From NCBI GenBank assembly GCA_030544215.1, contig JARZZO010000016.1, positions 54,079,501 through 54,143,500 of the forward strand: a stretch of DNA of 64,000 nt, given 5' to 3'. The translations under genes and the position numbers were made by a program. The notes beneath the pieces are model-generated. The model was given only the letters and a program-made list of their open reading frames with translations, was not told the origin of the DNA and did not search any database. Below, in pieces: positions 53,001 to 56,827 of the stretch (the stretch's first letter is position 1; the number at the start of each line of letters is the position of its first letter). Source of the stretch: Zantedeschia hybrid cultivar (lineage: Eukaryota > Streptophyta > Magnoliopsida > Alismatales > Araceae).

Positions 53001-53500
53001 ACAAAAAAATTTGAGGAGGGACCCTCACACCATTTCCCTAGAAATTTATCGTCAAACAATCCTATTTCTCAACTATATTTTATCCCTGCATAATATCTCT
53101 ATAATAAGTATATCCTTTTTCTTCTATTTTCTTTTCAGTGAAACACAATGCCCTCTCAATTGTAATCTGCAAACAATCAAGACAATGCTGACAAGTTTTC
53201 CAGTAATTGTGAAGAGAAATTGAAAATAATTGACCAGCACCAAGATAACAAGAACTGAAATCACACAAGAATTATCTGATGCTTAGTGCTAGAACATATA
53301 TGGCACATGATCAAGGACACACTATGTTTCAATAAACTCTAATGGCTTCCCGATCAATGGTGAACATGAGCTTTATGGGATCTCCATTCCTTGGTTGAAG
53401 GGAATTTTGAATACAGGGTCTTTATGAAAAGTAAGATGGAATTACCTGGCTGAGAAGCTTTGGCCTGTCATCTGCCGAAAAGGTAATTTCATGCATAGGC
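8344..53500 (-). CDS. STY46: ACT-domain STY-type protein kinase gene, eight exons, partial at both ends
   Basis: Eight exons on the minus strand join in phase with GT-AG introns (55+111+51+179+108+74+176+96 = 850 bases, about 283 codons). Order of domains: ACT domain (exons 53446-53500 and 52606-52716), a charged linker (37997-38047 and most of 26916-27094), then the kinase domain from the glycine-rich loop through VAIK, HRD and DFG to APE. This ACT-plus-Raf-like-kinase architecture is that of Arabidopsis STY8/STY17/STY46, cytosolic kinases known to phosphorylate chloroplast transit peptides; the function here is inferred from family. The N-terminal exon(s) before the ACT domain and the C-terminal kinase lobe exon(s) were not found. 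Introns measure about 729, 14558, 10902, 85, 15186, 110 and 2737 bp; the large ones are packed with transposons. All eight exons are open, so the gene is probably functional. The symbol is by resemblance; the paralogue cannot be decided. Confidence 0.88.
9970..10019. repeat. Short tandem repeat, about 20-bp unit
   Basis: GAGCTCAGGGAGCTCAATTT occurs twice in succession and starts a third time as GAGCTCAAGG. Each unit contains two copies of the palindrome GAGCTC. Confidence 0.8.
10399..10520. repeat. Tandem duplication of a 60-bp unit with CT tract
   Basis: TTCCCCACTGCTGGTGGGAC followed by TTGGGG...GGTTC and a CT run appears twice in succession. Length variation is in the CT runs. Related words CCCCACCAG occur at about 10172 and 10330. 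Confidence 0.65.
11177..11352 (-). CDS. STY46: STY kinase exon: hinge to catalytic loop
   Basis: A 176-base exon, acceptor TTCTCAG and donor GTAATG. It reads EFMSGGSVYDFLHKHKG, then KLSALLRVAIDVSKGMNYLH, then QNNIIHRDLKAANLLMDEHE. The HRDLKAANLL block is the catalytic loop with the proton-accepting Asp and the metal-binding Asn. Ends in phase 0, joining exon 8344-8439. Confidence 0.93.
11463..11536 (-). CDS. STY46: STY kinase exon: helix C to hinge
   Basis: A 74-base exon, acceptor TTTATACAG and donor GTACAT. It completes the split arginine and reads KVRHKNVVQFIGACTRPP then SLCIVT, the strands 4-5 region of Raf-like plant kinases; the threonine is at the gatekeeper/hinge side. It ends one base into a glutamate codon that is completed at 11352 after a 110-bp intron. 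Confidence 0.92.
11835..11865. repeat. (AG)n microsatellite
   Basis: About 15 uninterrupted AG units in the intron following exon 11463-11536 in coordinate order. Confidence 0.9.
11866..12725. other. Intron sequence, nothing recognised
   Basis: AT-rich, no exon or mobile element recognised up to the MITE at 12726. Confidence 0.5.
12726..12845. mobile_element. hAT-type MITE, family 1 (GATCGG words), right end shortened
   Basis: Begins CAAGGAATTCCGGATC and runs through repeated GGGATCGG, AATCGGCC and GGATCGGC words to GCCGATTCT. Flanks AGGAAAAA (12718-12725) and TGGAAAAA (12846-12853) match at 7 of 8. The usual last ten bases (GCATTCCATA type) are missing. Confidence 0.75.
13188..16619 (-). 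mobile_element. LINE A: L1-type retrotransposon, 5' truncated, with target duplication
   Basis: Minus strand: endonuclease tail with SRLDRFLFSVDWEEHC (near 16350), spacer with IWINEGDGNTAYFHRVASG (15519-16004), RT with LKLDFEKAYDRVNW and RGLRQGDP (14916-15269), RT C-terminus with KVCWRRVCKPKLNGGLGIKD (13866-14465) and the C-terminal zinc-finger domain with SIGRFPTMNRL...CCMRGVSDESVDHIF (13293-13748). Stops and frameshifts break the frame. A-tail is the T-run from 13188. The 14-bp duplication TAGAATGAAGGTGA lies at 13174-13187 and 16620-16633. Confidence 0.93.
16634..17512. other. Intron sequence, nothing recognised
   Basis: No exon or known mobile element seen; a few loosely repeated phrases such as ATGGTGCTGACTC (near 16947 and 16978). 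Confidence 0.5.
17513..17716. mobile_element. hAT-type MITE, family 2 (GGTACC / CGGTATCGG words)
   Basis: Ends CATGGTTGGCGGTATCGG and, from the right strand, CAAGGATGGCAGTATCGG. The body is packed with GGTACCGATACC, GGTATCGG and CGATATTGGTA words. The flanking octamers (TAGAGAGA and CTTTAAGG) do not match, so the target duplication is lost or the insertion was rearranged. Confidence 0.75.
17717..19470. other. Unresolved repeat-like intron sequence, possibly LTR-derived on the minus strand
   Basis: The phrase GCCTCCAACA recurs at 19031, 19087 and 19142, and 19240-19400 read on the minus strand is pyrimidine-rich downstream of CCCTTAAAAG (about 19278), an arrangement like an LTR promoter and leader. 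No protein could be assigned. Confidence 0.35.
19471..20333. repeat. Tandem array of about 16 hairpin-forming units with changing stems
   Basis: Units recur about every 54 bp, each with the frame GGTTC-stem-loop-stem-ACC. The loop is mostly TATTGGT (7 bases) and the stems are 6 bases. Starts of GTTC landmarks lie near 19471, 19549, 19612, 19667, 19742, 19835, 19958, 19993, 20031, 20073, 20111, 20147, 20189, 20227, 20263 and 20303. Stems differ between units but usually still pair: CATCCA/TGGATG, CATTCA/TGAATG, CCTTCA/TGAAGG, CATTCC/GGAGTG. Not coding: frames are broken and the units are not multiples of three. Confidence 0.8.
20334..20720. other. Intron sequence, nothing recognised
   Basis: AT-rich, no gene or mobile element recognised between the hairpin array and the hAT element. 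Confidence 0.5.
21259..24608 (-). pseudogene. hAT-family transposase, broken
   Basis: Reading down the minus strand: BED-type zinc finger CKYCGKEMGGGITRRKEHL...H (24339-24608); an acidic/basic linker (23972-24338); DUF659 part with YKVAGKELID, CAAHSLDLMLEDIGKD and RARPTRFVSNFISLESL (23099-23548, plus 23691-23906); the C-terminal dimerisation block with RVLSQTTSASQCERN and SLIHSKIRNWLKDERLDKLVY (22126-22470); then a low-complexity tail with a GAT repeat (Asp run) and Gln/Tyr/Gly-rich DSQGQYGQQSGYGGD (21259-21594). Several frameshifts and stops separate these parts, so it cannot encode an intact enzyme. The domain order is that of plant Ac/hAT transposases, which cut and paste elements with 8-bp duplications. 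Confidence 0.85.
21547..21577. repeat. (ATC)n microsatellite in transposase tail
   Basis: About ten ATC units, GAT on the minus strand, giving an aspartate run in the transposase frame. Confidence 0.85.
24603..25200. repeat. 154-bp tandem repeat, four units
   Basis: ATGCAATGAAG recurs at 24603, 24757, 24911 and 25064 (periods 154, 154, 153). Each unit also contains TCAATTGATGTTTAA, TAATTTTTAACCG and AATTAACCTTCAATCAACG. It lies just upstream of the transposase BED exon, probably in its first intron or 5' region. Confidence 0.9.
25390..25790. repeat. 259-bp tandem duplication of the hAT terminal region
   Basis: AACCACCCCTCTCA.AGATCT followed by TTTCTGTGAGAGGGAAAAGT appears at 25390 and 25649, each followed by GGTATCGGTTCGGTACC or GGTACCGGTTCGGTACC arrays. 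The first copy ends with a good terminal sequence at 25647. Confidence 0.8.
25786..25997 (-). mobile_element. Copia LTR/leader fragment, copy A
   Basis: The minus strand carries TGGTATCAGAGC (25820-25831), the initiator tRNA-Met primer site used by plant Copia elements, preceded by GT and GA microsatellites as in LTR ends. Nearly the same sequence recurs at 26141-26362. Confidence 0.6.
26141..26362 (-). mobile_element. Copia LTR/leader fragment, copy B
   Basis: Direct repeat of 25786-25997, starting at the same word CCAACTGCCATATGTAGG and ending at CATGTTTCATATCTG. The primer site at 26175-26186 has its last base changed. The copies are separated by 143 bp. No Copia coding sequence adjoins. 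Confidence 0.6.
26363..26722. other. Intron sequence next to kinase exon
   Basis: Nothing recognised; includes the splice donor side of exon 26723-26830. Confidence 0.5.
26723..26830 (-). CDS. STY46: STY kinase exon: VAIK lysine and helix C start
   Basis: A 108-base exon, acceptor TTTTTCAG and donor GTCTGAAC. It completes the leucine codon and continues YKGVYCSQDVAIKVLKPE, giving the end of the glycine-rich loop and the catalytic VAIK lysine that anchors ATP, then RLNAEMQQEFAQEVFIM into helix C with its conserved Glu in QEV. It ends with the first two bases of an arginine codon, completed at 11536 after a 15.2-kb intron that holds the hAT transposon, the hairpin array and LINE A. Confidence 0.92.
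26916..27094 (-). CDS. STY46: STY kinase exon: linker and glycine-rich loop
   Basis: A 179-base exon with acceptor ACATTGCAG and donor GTAAGTT. The first part, starting KQVPTASLQVFPF, is the variable linker; it is followed by the conserved block DGSDVWEIDVRQLKAERQ, which positions the kinase domain, and then IASGSYGDL, the first part of the glycine-rich nucleotide-binding loop (GxGSxGxx type, here with Ser for the first Gly of the usual motif, as in STY relatives). It ends two bases into a leucine codon completed by the next exon after an 85-bp intron. Confidence 0.9.
27340..28715 (-). mobile_element. LINE fragment, minus strand, RT to 3' end
   Basis: Minus strand reads QLSLLQFADDTLLFSSGDQ (RT active-site region, 28406-28705), PIWRNIARRADLINPAITF with GRGNWVRFW (27710-27964) and ADQLVAVLASIQDTHL (27501-27716), the same order as in LINE D. 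A T-run at about 27340-27352 marks the 3' end. Truncated at the 5' side at 28715 and lacking the C-terminal zinc-finger part. Frames are broken. Confidence 0.8.
28716..31831 (+). mobile_element. LINE B: L1-type retrotransposon, plus strand
   Basis: From the start: endonuclease C-terminus with MWNKDVEYFRKWIREYGMVD and SRIDRVLVSINWLNYP; spacer (29053-29307); RT with LIKFDFEKTYDRVNWH (29862-30083); RT thumb with LPIKYMGLPLTNSTYK and GGRWILSKTVLSSLASYHLS (30430-30783); zinc-finger region with ALRRLPTCDRLEHIFHIQN and CIFCGLIDE (31437-31676); then a 3' UTR ending in an A-run at 31825-31831. Many stops. Truncated within the endonuclease. Confidence 0.88.
31833..35457 (+). mobile_element. LINE C: L1-type retrotransposon, plus strand, carrying a SINE
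   Basis: Starts inside the endonuclease (GGDFNNVTSPRE, then ATGLIDIPTSKTLFSWSNFK), then the spacer (32342-32696, DKWLKEGDYNTTYFHRG), RT (32918-33517, FRPISLLNGAYRVISKMLA and INFNKVYDRVNWK), with the FADD box changed to YADK (about 33480), RT thumb (33660-34060) and 3' UTR. The 3' end, GTGGTACTAC...ATCCACTTTCAAA, is shared with LINEs A and F. A SINE interrupts it at 34097-34374. Frameshifted and non-functional. Confidence 0.87.
34097..34374 (-). mobile_element. tRNA-derived SINE
   Basis: On the minus strand, after a G-run, it begins GGTGAATAGCGTAGTGTTAA, with an A-box-like TAGCGTAGTGTTAAGG, and about 50 bases later GGGTTGAAGCCC resembling the B box of tRNA genes, spaced as in tRNA. It ends in AAAAAAAA (T-run 34097-34104). 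It sits inside the LINE C reading frame. The target duplication could not be fixed. Confidence 0.7.
35458..35757. other. Intron sequence, nothing recognised
   Basis: A long minus-strand open frame (35055-35765) runs across it, but it extends into the LINE C 3' end and resembles no family. Confidence 0.5.
35758..37280. repeat. 763-bp tandem duplication
   Basis: TTCATCCATTT.... and CAGCCATAAGATCC.A.AAATT start at about 35758 and again at 36521; shared words continue in order (GATGTAGTCTCC, AAATATGAAATAACAATC, GCAGTATCATCTTTCTTCAG, CATGTCATGTTGATTCCATA) to about 36520 and 37280. The two units differ by many substitutions and small indels. No gene recognised in it. Confidence 0.88.
37281..37996. 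other. Intron sequence, nothing recognised
   Basis: No exon or mobile element identified up to the linker exon of the kinase. Confidence 0.5.
37997..38047 (-). CDS. STY46: STY kinase exon: charged linker helix
   Basis: A 51-base exon of 17 codons, phase 0 at both ends, acceptor ACTTCCAG and donor GTAATAC. It reads ETERLKHAIQKEIQKIE, the short charged helical segment that in STY kinases follows the ACT domain (family form E.ERLR..LEKE..KIE). It is isolated by a 14.6-kb intron on one side and a 10.9-kb intron on the other, so it would be easily missed by gene finders. Confidence 0.85.
38048..39439. other. Intron sequence with a small direct repeat
   Basis: GAGGTGGAGC followed by GGATGCGGCAAGCTAGA or GGAAGCAGCAAGCTGAA occurs at about 39122 and 39212, next to an AG microsatellite at about 39090-39108. 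39243-39440 may be LINE-related, but no domain can be named. Confidence 0.4.
39440..41432 (+). mobile_element. LINE D: L1-type retrotransposon, plus strand, 5' truncated in RT
   Basis: An open stretch (39476-40270) reads WINRVMSCVTSARFSILING, SRSLRQGDPISPLIFIMVSQ, HLQFADDTLIFSS (catalytic Asp pair), FPIKYHGLPLSNVSSKVREW, AGGKWILSKTILSFFSTYHL and GGVGLTNIRVFNIALLAKWL, then one stop and 40274-40795 with PIWRKINKLVHLVNTATIF and GDGNWIRFWEDRWC; 40838-41050 gives ALGRLSTMNRLKFILHVK and CVFCGILKENVEHLFMHC (zinc-finger domain). Ends in an A-run at 41422-41432. This is the best-preserved LINE frame in the window and a good reference for the others. Confidence 0.92.
41440..41689. other. Unidentified short repeat-like stretch
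   Basis: Contains clustered GAATAAG and CTTATTC words and GGGCCC. Possibly a MITE, but termini were not established. Confidence 0.35.
41690..42060 (-). mobile_element. LINE 3' coding fragment
   Basis: The minus strand reads KIKIFLWKVALRWLPTSDRP then KHILYIQSS and CAMDFT, the C-terminal zinc-finger region of the LINEs here. No tail or RT is joined. Copia A begins just to its right. Confidence 0.7.
42117..42447 (+). repeat. Copia A 5' LTR
   Basis: Contains (CT)40 at 42345-42424 followed by (CA)8 at 42425-42440. Aligns with 49729-50015 outside the microsatellite. The exact last base is uncertain because the end is repetitive. Confidence 0.85.
42448..42459 (+). other. Copia A primer-binding site
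   Basis: TGGTATCAGAGC, complementary to the 3' end of plant initiator tRNA-Met, immediately after the 5' LTR. Confidence 0.9.
42560..45170. mobile_element. Unidentified insertion between Copia A leader and gag
   Basis: The 3.4 kb between primer site and gag is far longer than a normal Copia leader. It has LTR-like features: repeated GGACACCTCAT words, CTATAAGTAG (42901) as a TATA-like box, a GA tract (42957-42983) and TGTAATGACCCGGCC (44579). The TATA, GA-tract and GACACCTCA layout resembles 53585-54480. Ends were not fixed, no protein seen. Confidence 0.45.
44067..44223. mobile_element. hAT-type MITE, family 1 (GATCGG words)
   Basis: Left end CAGGGATTGTAAAATCAGCCG, right end (reverse complement) CAAGGAATTCTGGCTTGGG. 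Flanking octamers GTTCAGGC and GTTAGGGC match at 6 of 8. Inside are CGGCCGAGCC, GATCAAGATC and GGTCCGATCCGG words. 157 bp. Confidence 0.7.
45702..45896. mobile_element. hAT-type MITE, family 1, with exact 8-bp target duplication
   Basis: Begins CAAGGAATTCCGGATC; the right end in reverse complement is TATGGAATGCAGAATCGG. Perfect octamer duplication GTTATACT at 45694-45701 and 45897-45904. The 195-bp body is an array of ATCGGCC, GGATCGG, GGGACC and their complements. Inserted in the leader/gag boundary of Copia A. Reference copy for the family. Confidence 0.93.
45940..46370 (+). pseudogene. Copia A gag
   Basis: Reads VMPEKLTKFNYPSWSVSAWL, GFEKAGILTGAMKKSDEGSK and WLSGSVNSSVKKVIIHS then a stop, and AAEMWQTLEEVYGRKQDL continuing with SKVFKLQQGSMSI. 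This is the UBN2-type gag of Copia elements. Broken by stops. Confidence 0.8.
46811..47281 (+). pseudogene. Copia A integrase core
   Basis: Reads VKSFKSDNAHEYFEKHVN (second catalytic Asp region), SSCAYTPQQNGVAERKYRHL (with the catalytic Glu of NGVAERK), FWAEVVLTVCYIINRL and FGPNVTKLDPRALHNVFLG. The N-terminal part with the first Asp is not in frame. Confidence 0.85.
47921..48255. mobile_element. hAT-type MITE, family 3, inside Copia A
   Basis: Interrupts the Copia frame between DKNGTW and LVKPPEG. Ends CAAGTTTTGCCGACTCG and (reverse complement) CAGAGTTTGCTGTATCG; flanking octamers CTGGATGC and CTGGAAAC match at 6 of 8. Contains CGACTCG, GGTACGATACCG and CGGTCCGACTCGG near the ends and an AT-rich core, as in 4413-4753. 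Confidence 0.8.
48733..48750 (+). mobile_element. 18-bp LINE tail insertion with 17-bp target duplication
   Basis: The insert ACCATCCACTTTCAAAGA equals the extreme 3' end of the LINE family here. It is flanked by AACTTAGTTAGTATACT (48716-48732) and AACTTAGTTAGCATACT (48751-48767), one mismatch. Removing the insert and one copy restores the Copia frame leading into VYVDD. Confidence 0.8.
49023..49624 (+). pseudogene. Copia A RNase H domain
   Basis: Reads LTHPDIAYAVSVVSKFMHAP (49023-49250) and, in another frame, CARSSAEAEYKAIAQGLTKL with YYDNKAAINIANN (49370-49624), the typical RNase H end of Copia polyproteins. Frameshifted. Confidence 0.85.
49729..50015 (+). repeat. Copia A 3' LTR
   Basis: Matches the 5' LTR, but with (CT)17 at 49953-49986 and (CA)9 at 49987-50004 where the 5' LTR has (CT)40 and (CA)8. 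Confidence 0.85.
50119..50537. mobile_element. hAT-type MITE, family 1, hosting a nested family 2 MITE
   Basis: Left end CATGAAATGCAGAATCG, right end (reverse complement) CATAGAATTATGAATCG. Flanking octamers TTCGCTGC (50111-50118) and TTCCCTGC (50538-50545) match at 7 of 8. The body is GATCGG-type words plus a pyrimidine/AT tract, interrupted at 50287-50385. Confidence 0.85.
50287..50385. mobile_element. hAT-type MITE, family 2, 99 bp, exact target duplication
   Basis: Starts CATGGATGGCAGTACCGG; right end in reverse complement CATGGTTGGTAGTACTGG. Exact octamer duplication GATAGGAT at 50279-50286 and 50386-50393. The interior is made of GGTACCGATAC and CGGCCAGTA words. Shortest and cleanest family 2 copy. 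Confidence 0.93.
50660..51825. mobile_element. LINE E: 5'-inverted (twin-primed) L1-type element
   Basis: The right part (about 51480-51825, plus strand) is a LINE 3' UTR ending in a 20-base A-run. The left part (about 50660-51478) is on the minus strand and encodes the RT thumb: KADIMNCRWSKFPIKCLGL, GGRWVLSRTALSALA, GGLHLVSWDKVCSTKD and then LPFAVQFSN. This head-to-head arrangement ahead of one poly-A tail is the known outcome of twin priming. A family 2 MITE (50949-51145) is inserted in it. Confidence 0.8.
50949..51145. mobile_element. hAT-type MITE, family 2, inside LINE E
   Basis: Ends CATGGTTGGCAATATTGG and (reverse complement) TAAGGATGGCAATCTCGG. C-rich octamers CTCCCCCC and CTCCCCCT flank it, consistent with an 8-bp duplication of the LINE sequence with a one-base slip. 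The body alternates CGGTATCGG, CGATACCG and GTATCGG words. Confidence 0.78.
51826..52605. other. Intron sequence, nothing recognised
   Basis: No mobile element or exon recognised before the ACT exon. Confidence 0.5.
52606..52716 (-). CDS. STY46: STY kinase exon: core of ACT domain
   Basis: A 111-base, 37-codon exon, phase 0 at both ends, with acceptor TTTGCAG and donor GTATTT on the minus strand. It reads LTSLLAEIGLNIQEAHAF followed by STNDGYSLDVFVVDGWRSE, the second half of the ACT domain with the conserved NIQEAHAFST and SLDVFVVDGW blocks of STY8/17/46. ACT domains are small-molecule or dimerisation modules; the ligand is not deducible here. The intron that follows, 14.6 kb long, contains two LINEs, Copia A and several MITEs. 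Confidence 0.92.
53446..53500 (-). CDS. STY46: STY kinase exon: start of ACT domain
   Basis: A 55-base exon flanked on the minus strand by TTGTAG before it and GTAATT after it. It begins with one base completing a split codon and then reads PMHEITFSADDRPKLLSQ, which is the first strand and helix of the ACT domain in STY kinases (family form RPMHEITFS.D.PKLLSQ). It ends in phase 0 and joins exon 52606-52716. No exon upstream of it was recognised in the remaining 10.5 kb, which is transposon sequence. Confidence 0.9.
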
Positions 53501-53584
53501 CTACAAGATCATTATATAAAAGATAACCATGAGAAAACACTTTTTATAAAAAATAAAGTGGAACTTTTGAGAACAAAAAGAAAC

Positions 53585-54480
53585 CTAGTGTAAGGACCCA
53601 GCCATTAAATAATAAATAATAAGTATATACACAATTTTATAAGTTGGGACTAAAATAATAATAATTATGAAGTCTTATAAACATAGTATTTTTTTAGTTT
53701 TAAAGACCTTTTAGAAAGTAAGTACACAATTTCCTAAAGTTAAAGTTTAAATGCAAGTGTTAGCTTCTTAAAGGATTATCTGAAATTTTTGGACCCAAAT
53801 CAGCCCTTCATTGGGCCTTGAAAATAAAATTATATGGGCTGCTTTAAATGCAAGTGTTAGCTTATTAAAGGACTTATCTGAAATTTTTAAACCCAAATCA
53901 AGGGGCCTTGAAAATAAAATTATATGGGTAAAGAAAGGATTCTAAGAAAACTTTCCTAATGGGCCAGCCCAACAACCCTATCACCTTCTCCTTCTAGAAC
54001 ATGGACACCTCACTATAACACCTCATCCCCTTTTAGAACATGGGCACTTCTCCATAACACCTCACCCCCATCTAGAACATGGACACCTCACAAGGGCACC
54101 TCATCCTCCTAATTTCTTCCTCCTCTCTCCCTTATTCTCTTCCTTTCCTCCCTCTATAAATAGGAGGGTAGCCTCAGGGAGAAAGAGTGAGAGATTGAGA
54201 GGGGTAAAAAGAGAGGGAGAGAAGGGTAGAGAGAAAACAAGAAAAAGCTGCAGGAGGAGAGAGAAAATTCTAGAGAGAGTAAGGGAGAAGAAGAAGAAGA
54301 AGATTCAAGGAAATGAGAGGAGATCTACCTTCTAGCTGCAGCAACATAAGGAGATACACAAAAGAAACCCCATCGCATGGGGCAAACCCCAACCTTGGAA
54401 TTTCTCCTTGAGATGTAGGATGATACTCAACATACTCTCCTCTCTCATCCATTTTTGGGTTTTCTTTTGGGGACAGAGAT
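53585..54480. mobile_element. LTR-like sequence, possibly a solo LTR
   Basis: Starts TGTAAGGACCCAGCC, then a 97-bp tandem duplication, repeated GGACACCTCA words, a TATA-like CTATAAATAGG (54154) and a purine-rich GAGAGA leader. Layout matches 42560-43000. The right border and a target duplication were not fixed. Confidence 0.5.
53746..53930. repeat. 97-bp tandem duplication
   Basis: TTTAAATGCAAGTGTTAGCT starts at 53746 and 53843; both continue through TTATCTGAAATTTTT and GGGCCTTGAAAATAAAATTA. The second copy is about 10 bases shorter. Confidence 0.9.
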
Positions 54481-54813
54481 AACATTATACTATAAACAAG
54501 GGAAGGTTATGTCAAATTCATTTCAGAAATTAGTGGTGGTTTAACATGGATGATGGTTTTATATTTTTATGACATGCAAGAGGGGATTAATTTGATGTGG
54601 ACATGACACTTGGGGAAATCATTTACAAAGGAGAAGGACAGCATGCATAGTTTCTCAATTAGTGTTCAAATTATCATAAGGTGTTGTAAATTCAGATTTA
54701 GTGTTCAAATTATAACTCGAAGCAAATAATAAAATGAGTCATTTAATCACCATGTCTAGCATGATGCACTATCACTATTGCATCCATACTAGAATACATG
54801 CTTTAAACATATC

Positions 54814-55493
54814 TTTTTTTTTTTGGAAAGTGGATAGTACCACAATAATATTAAATGAAAAGAAGAGAGGGATGTTCAAGTATAATAATCACCCTCTATC
54901 AGCCCTCTGTACGAAAGAAGCACCAAGTAGGTGCAAACAACGTCCTTCACTCACCAAAGCCGCTCCACATCCCTCCCTTAACTCTCCTAAAGGAGACAAA
55001 AAATTGAGGTGTTTCAAGAATCCAAATTACAAGAGAGTTTGGGCCATTCTTTGACTATCTTGCAAACAAAAGAGAGTAGCCTTTACGGGGTTGTGGCTTC
55101 CCTTTTGAAATTCTACTATTGCGTTCCATCCAGATCGCCCAAATAGTGGCATGAAGGATCATCCACCAAACACTCTTATCCTGCTGCGTAGGCCAATTTC
55201 TCCATCATGATCTCAAAAGTTCATCCATGGAGCCCCATAGCATAGTCCCCACTTGGAATTGGTTGCAAAACAGAAAAGGAATAAGACGTGAACAAATGGT
55301 CCACTGACTCCTCCTTCTGAGCACAAAGGCAACAAATTGTAGAAAGGCCATCAATGAAGCGGACCAATCTGTCACAAGTAGGCAACCTGTTAACGGAAAC
55401 CCTCCACATGAGGAACTACACTCTGGGGGGGCTTTTGACCTTCCAAACAGATGAATAGAAGGCGTATCTAGCGCCACCATCAGCTAATGACAG
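54814..55493 (-). mobile_element. LINE F, 3' part
   Basis: A T-run (54814-54824) followed by the shared LINE terminus, then the minus-strand zinc-finger domain with MWRVSVNRLPTCDRLVRFID and CCLCAQKEESVDHLF (55221-55409). The element resumes at 62363 on the far side of Copia B. Confidence 0.88.
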
Positions 55494-55725
55494 TGTTGAA
55501 TAAACAGGGGAGCGATGGGACATAACAAGAGGCAGCGGTAACAATCCCCAGACCGTTGCTCTCTCTCTCTTATATCATGAGTGAAAAGGGTTACAAATAT
55601 TAGGCAAGGACAAGAATACCCCTTGCTCCAATAAAACACATATTAAACCCCATAAGCCCACACATAAAGAGGAAAAAGAGAGAATAAAAGAACATAATAA
55701 CCTGACAGAATCATCCCTGACTACA
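55494..55725 (-). repeat. Copia B 3' LTR
   Basis: 232 bp, TGTTGAATAAAC...CTGACTACA on the plus strand; the polypurine tract lies immediately beyond at 55726-55736 (minus TTGAGGGGGAG). Confidence 0.95.
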
Positions 55726-55869
55726 CTCCCCCTCAAGCTAAACATATATGTCAAAAATGCACAGCTTGGACAAAAGAGAGACAAAAACCTTCCTTAGACA
55801 ACCCTTTAGTCAAAACATCAGACAGTTGATCCGTTAAGCGAACATAAGAGAAACAAATCTCCCCACTAT

Positions 55870-56827
55870 CTAACTTCTCGTGAATGAAATGACGATCAAT
55901 CTCAATATGCTTGGTGCGATCATGCTAAACCAGATTATTAACAATATTGATGGCAGCTTTATTGTCACAATACAGGTGCATAGGTGTGTGAACTTGGACA
56001 TCAAGATCTTGAAGAAAGAGCTTAACCCATAACATCTCAATAACACCATGTGCCATAACCCGATATTCAGTTTCAGCATTAGAACGAGCACAGGCAGTTT
56101 ATCTCTTACTGCGCCAAGTAACAAGGTTTCCACTCAGAAACAAACAATAACCAATGGCTGACCTCCTATCATCACGAGAACCTGCCCAATATGCATCAAT
56201 ATAAGCATCAATATTCATATATGGAACCTGAGTGTACAACAAGTCTCTACCTAGACAAGACTTGATGTAACGCAGAATTCTCTCCACATTTTGCATATGG
56301 GGAGATTCGGGAGCATGCATAAACTGACTGACAATATTAACTGCATAGGCAATGTAAGGCCGGGTGAGAGATAAGCACAAGAGTTTCCCGATAAGGCGTT
56401 GGTAGGAACCTTTATCATACTTAGACAGGAGCTCCCCACCTGACTCAAACAATCCATGATTAGTCTCTATAAGAGTATGAGCTGGTTTACACCCCAACTT
56501 CCCAGTTTGTTGAAACAAATCAAGAGCATATTTTCGTTAACAAGCATAGAGTTCTTGCTGAGACTTGGCCACCTCAATGTCAAAAAAATACTTCAGCTCT
56601 CCAAAATCCTTAATGTCAAACTCATGTGCCAAACTATCTTTAAGCATCTGTATCTTTGTGGTATGATCTCCAGTGATAATCATATCATCCACATATACAA
56701 AAAATACAACCACACGACCATCCACCCATTTGGTAAAGAAAGTATGATCAGAGTTGCCCTGTTGATAGTTAAGTTGCATCATGGTATATCTGAATCTCTC
56801 AAACCAAGCCCTTGGAGACTGTTTCAA
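55870..56827 (-). pseudogene. Copia B RT catalytic part and RNase H
   Basis: MKQSPRAWFERFRYTMMQLN and VVVFFVYVDDMIITGDHT (RT catalytic Asp pair), FDIKDFGELKYFFDIEVAKS, then YQRLIGKLLCLSLTRPYIAY, DAYWAGSRDDRRSAIGYCLF and GNLVTWRSKR, stop, then RNase H remnants to 55870 with YCDNKAAINIVNNLV-like residues in a shifted frame. Confidence 0.85.
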
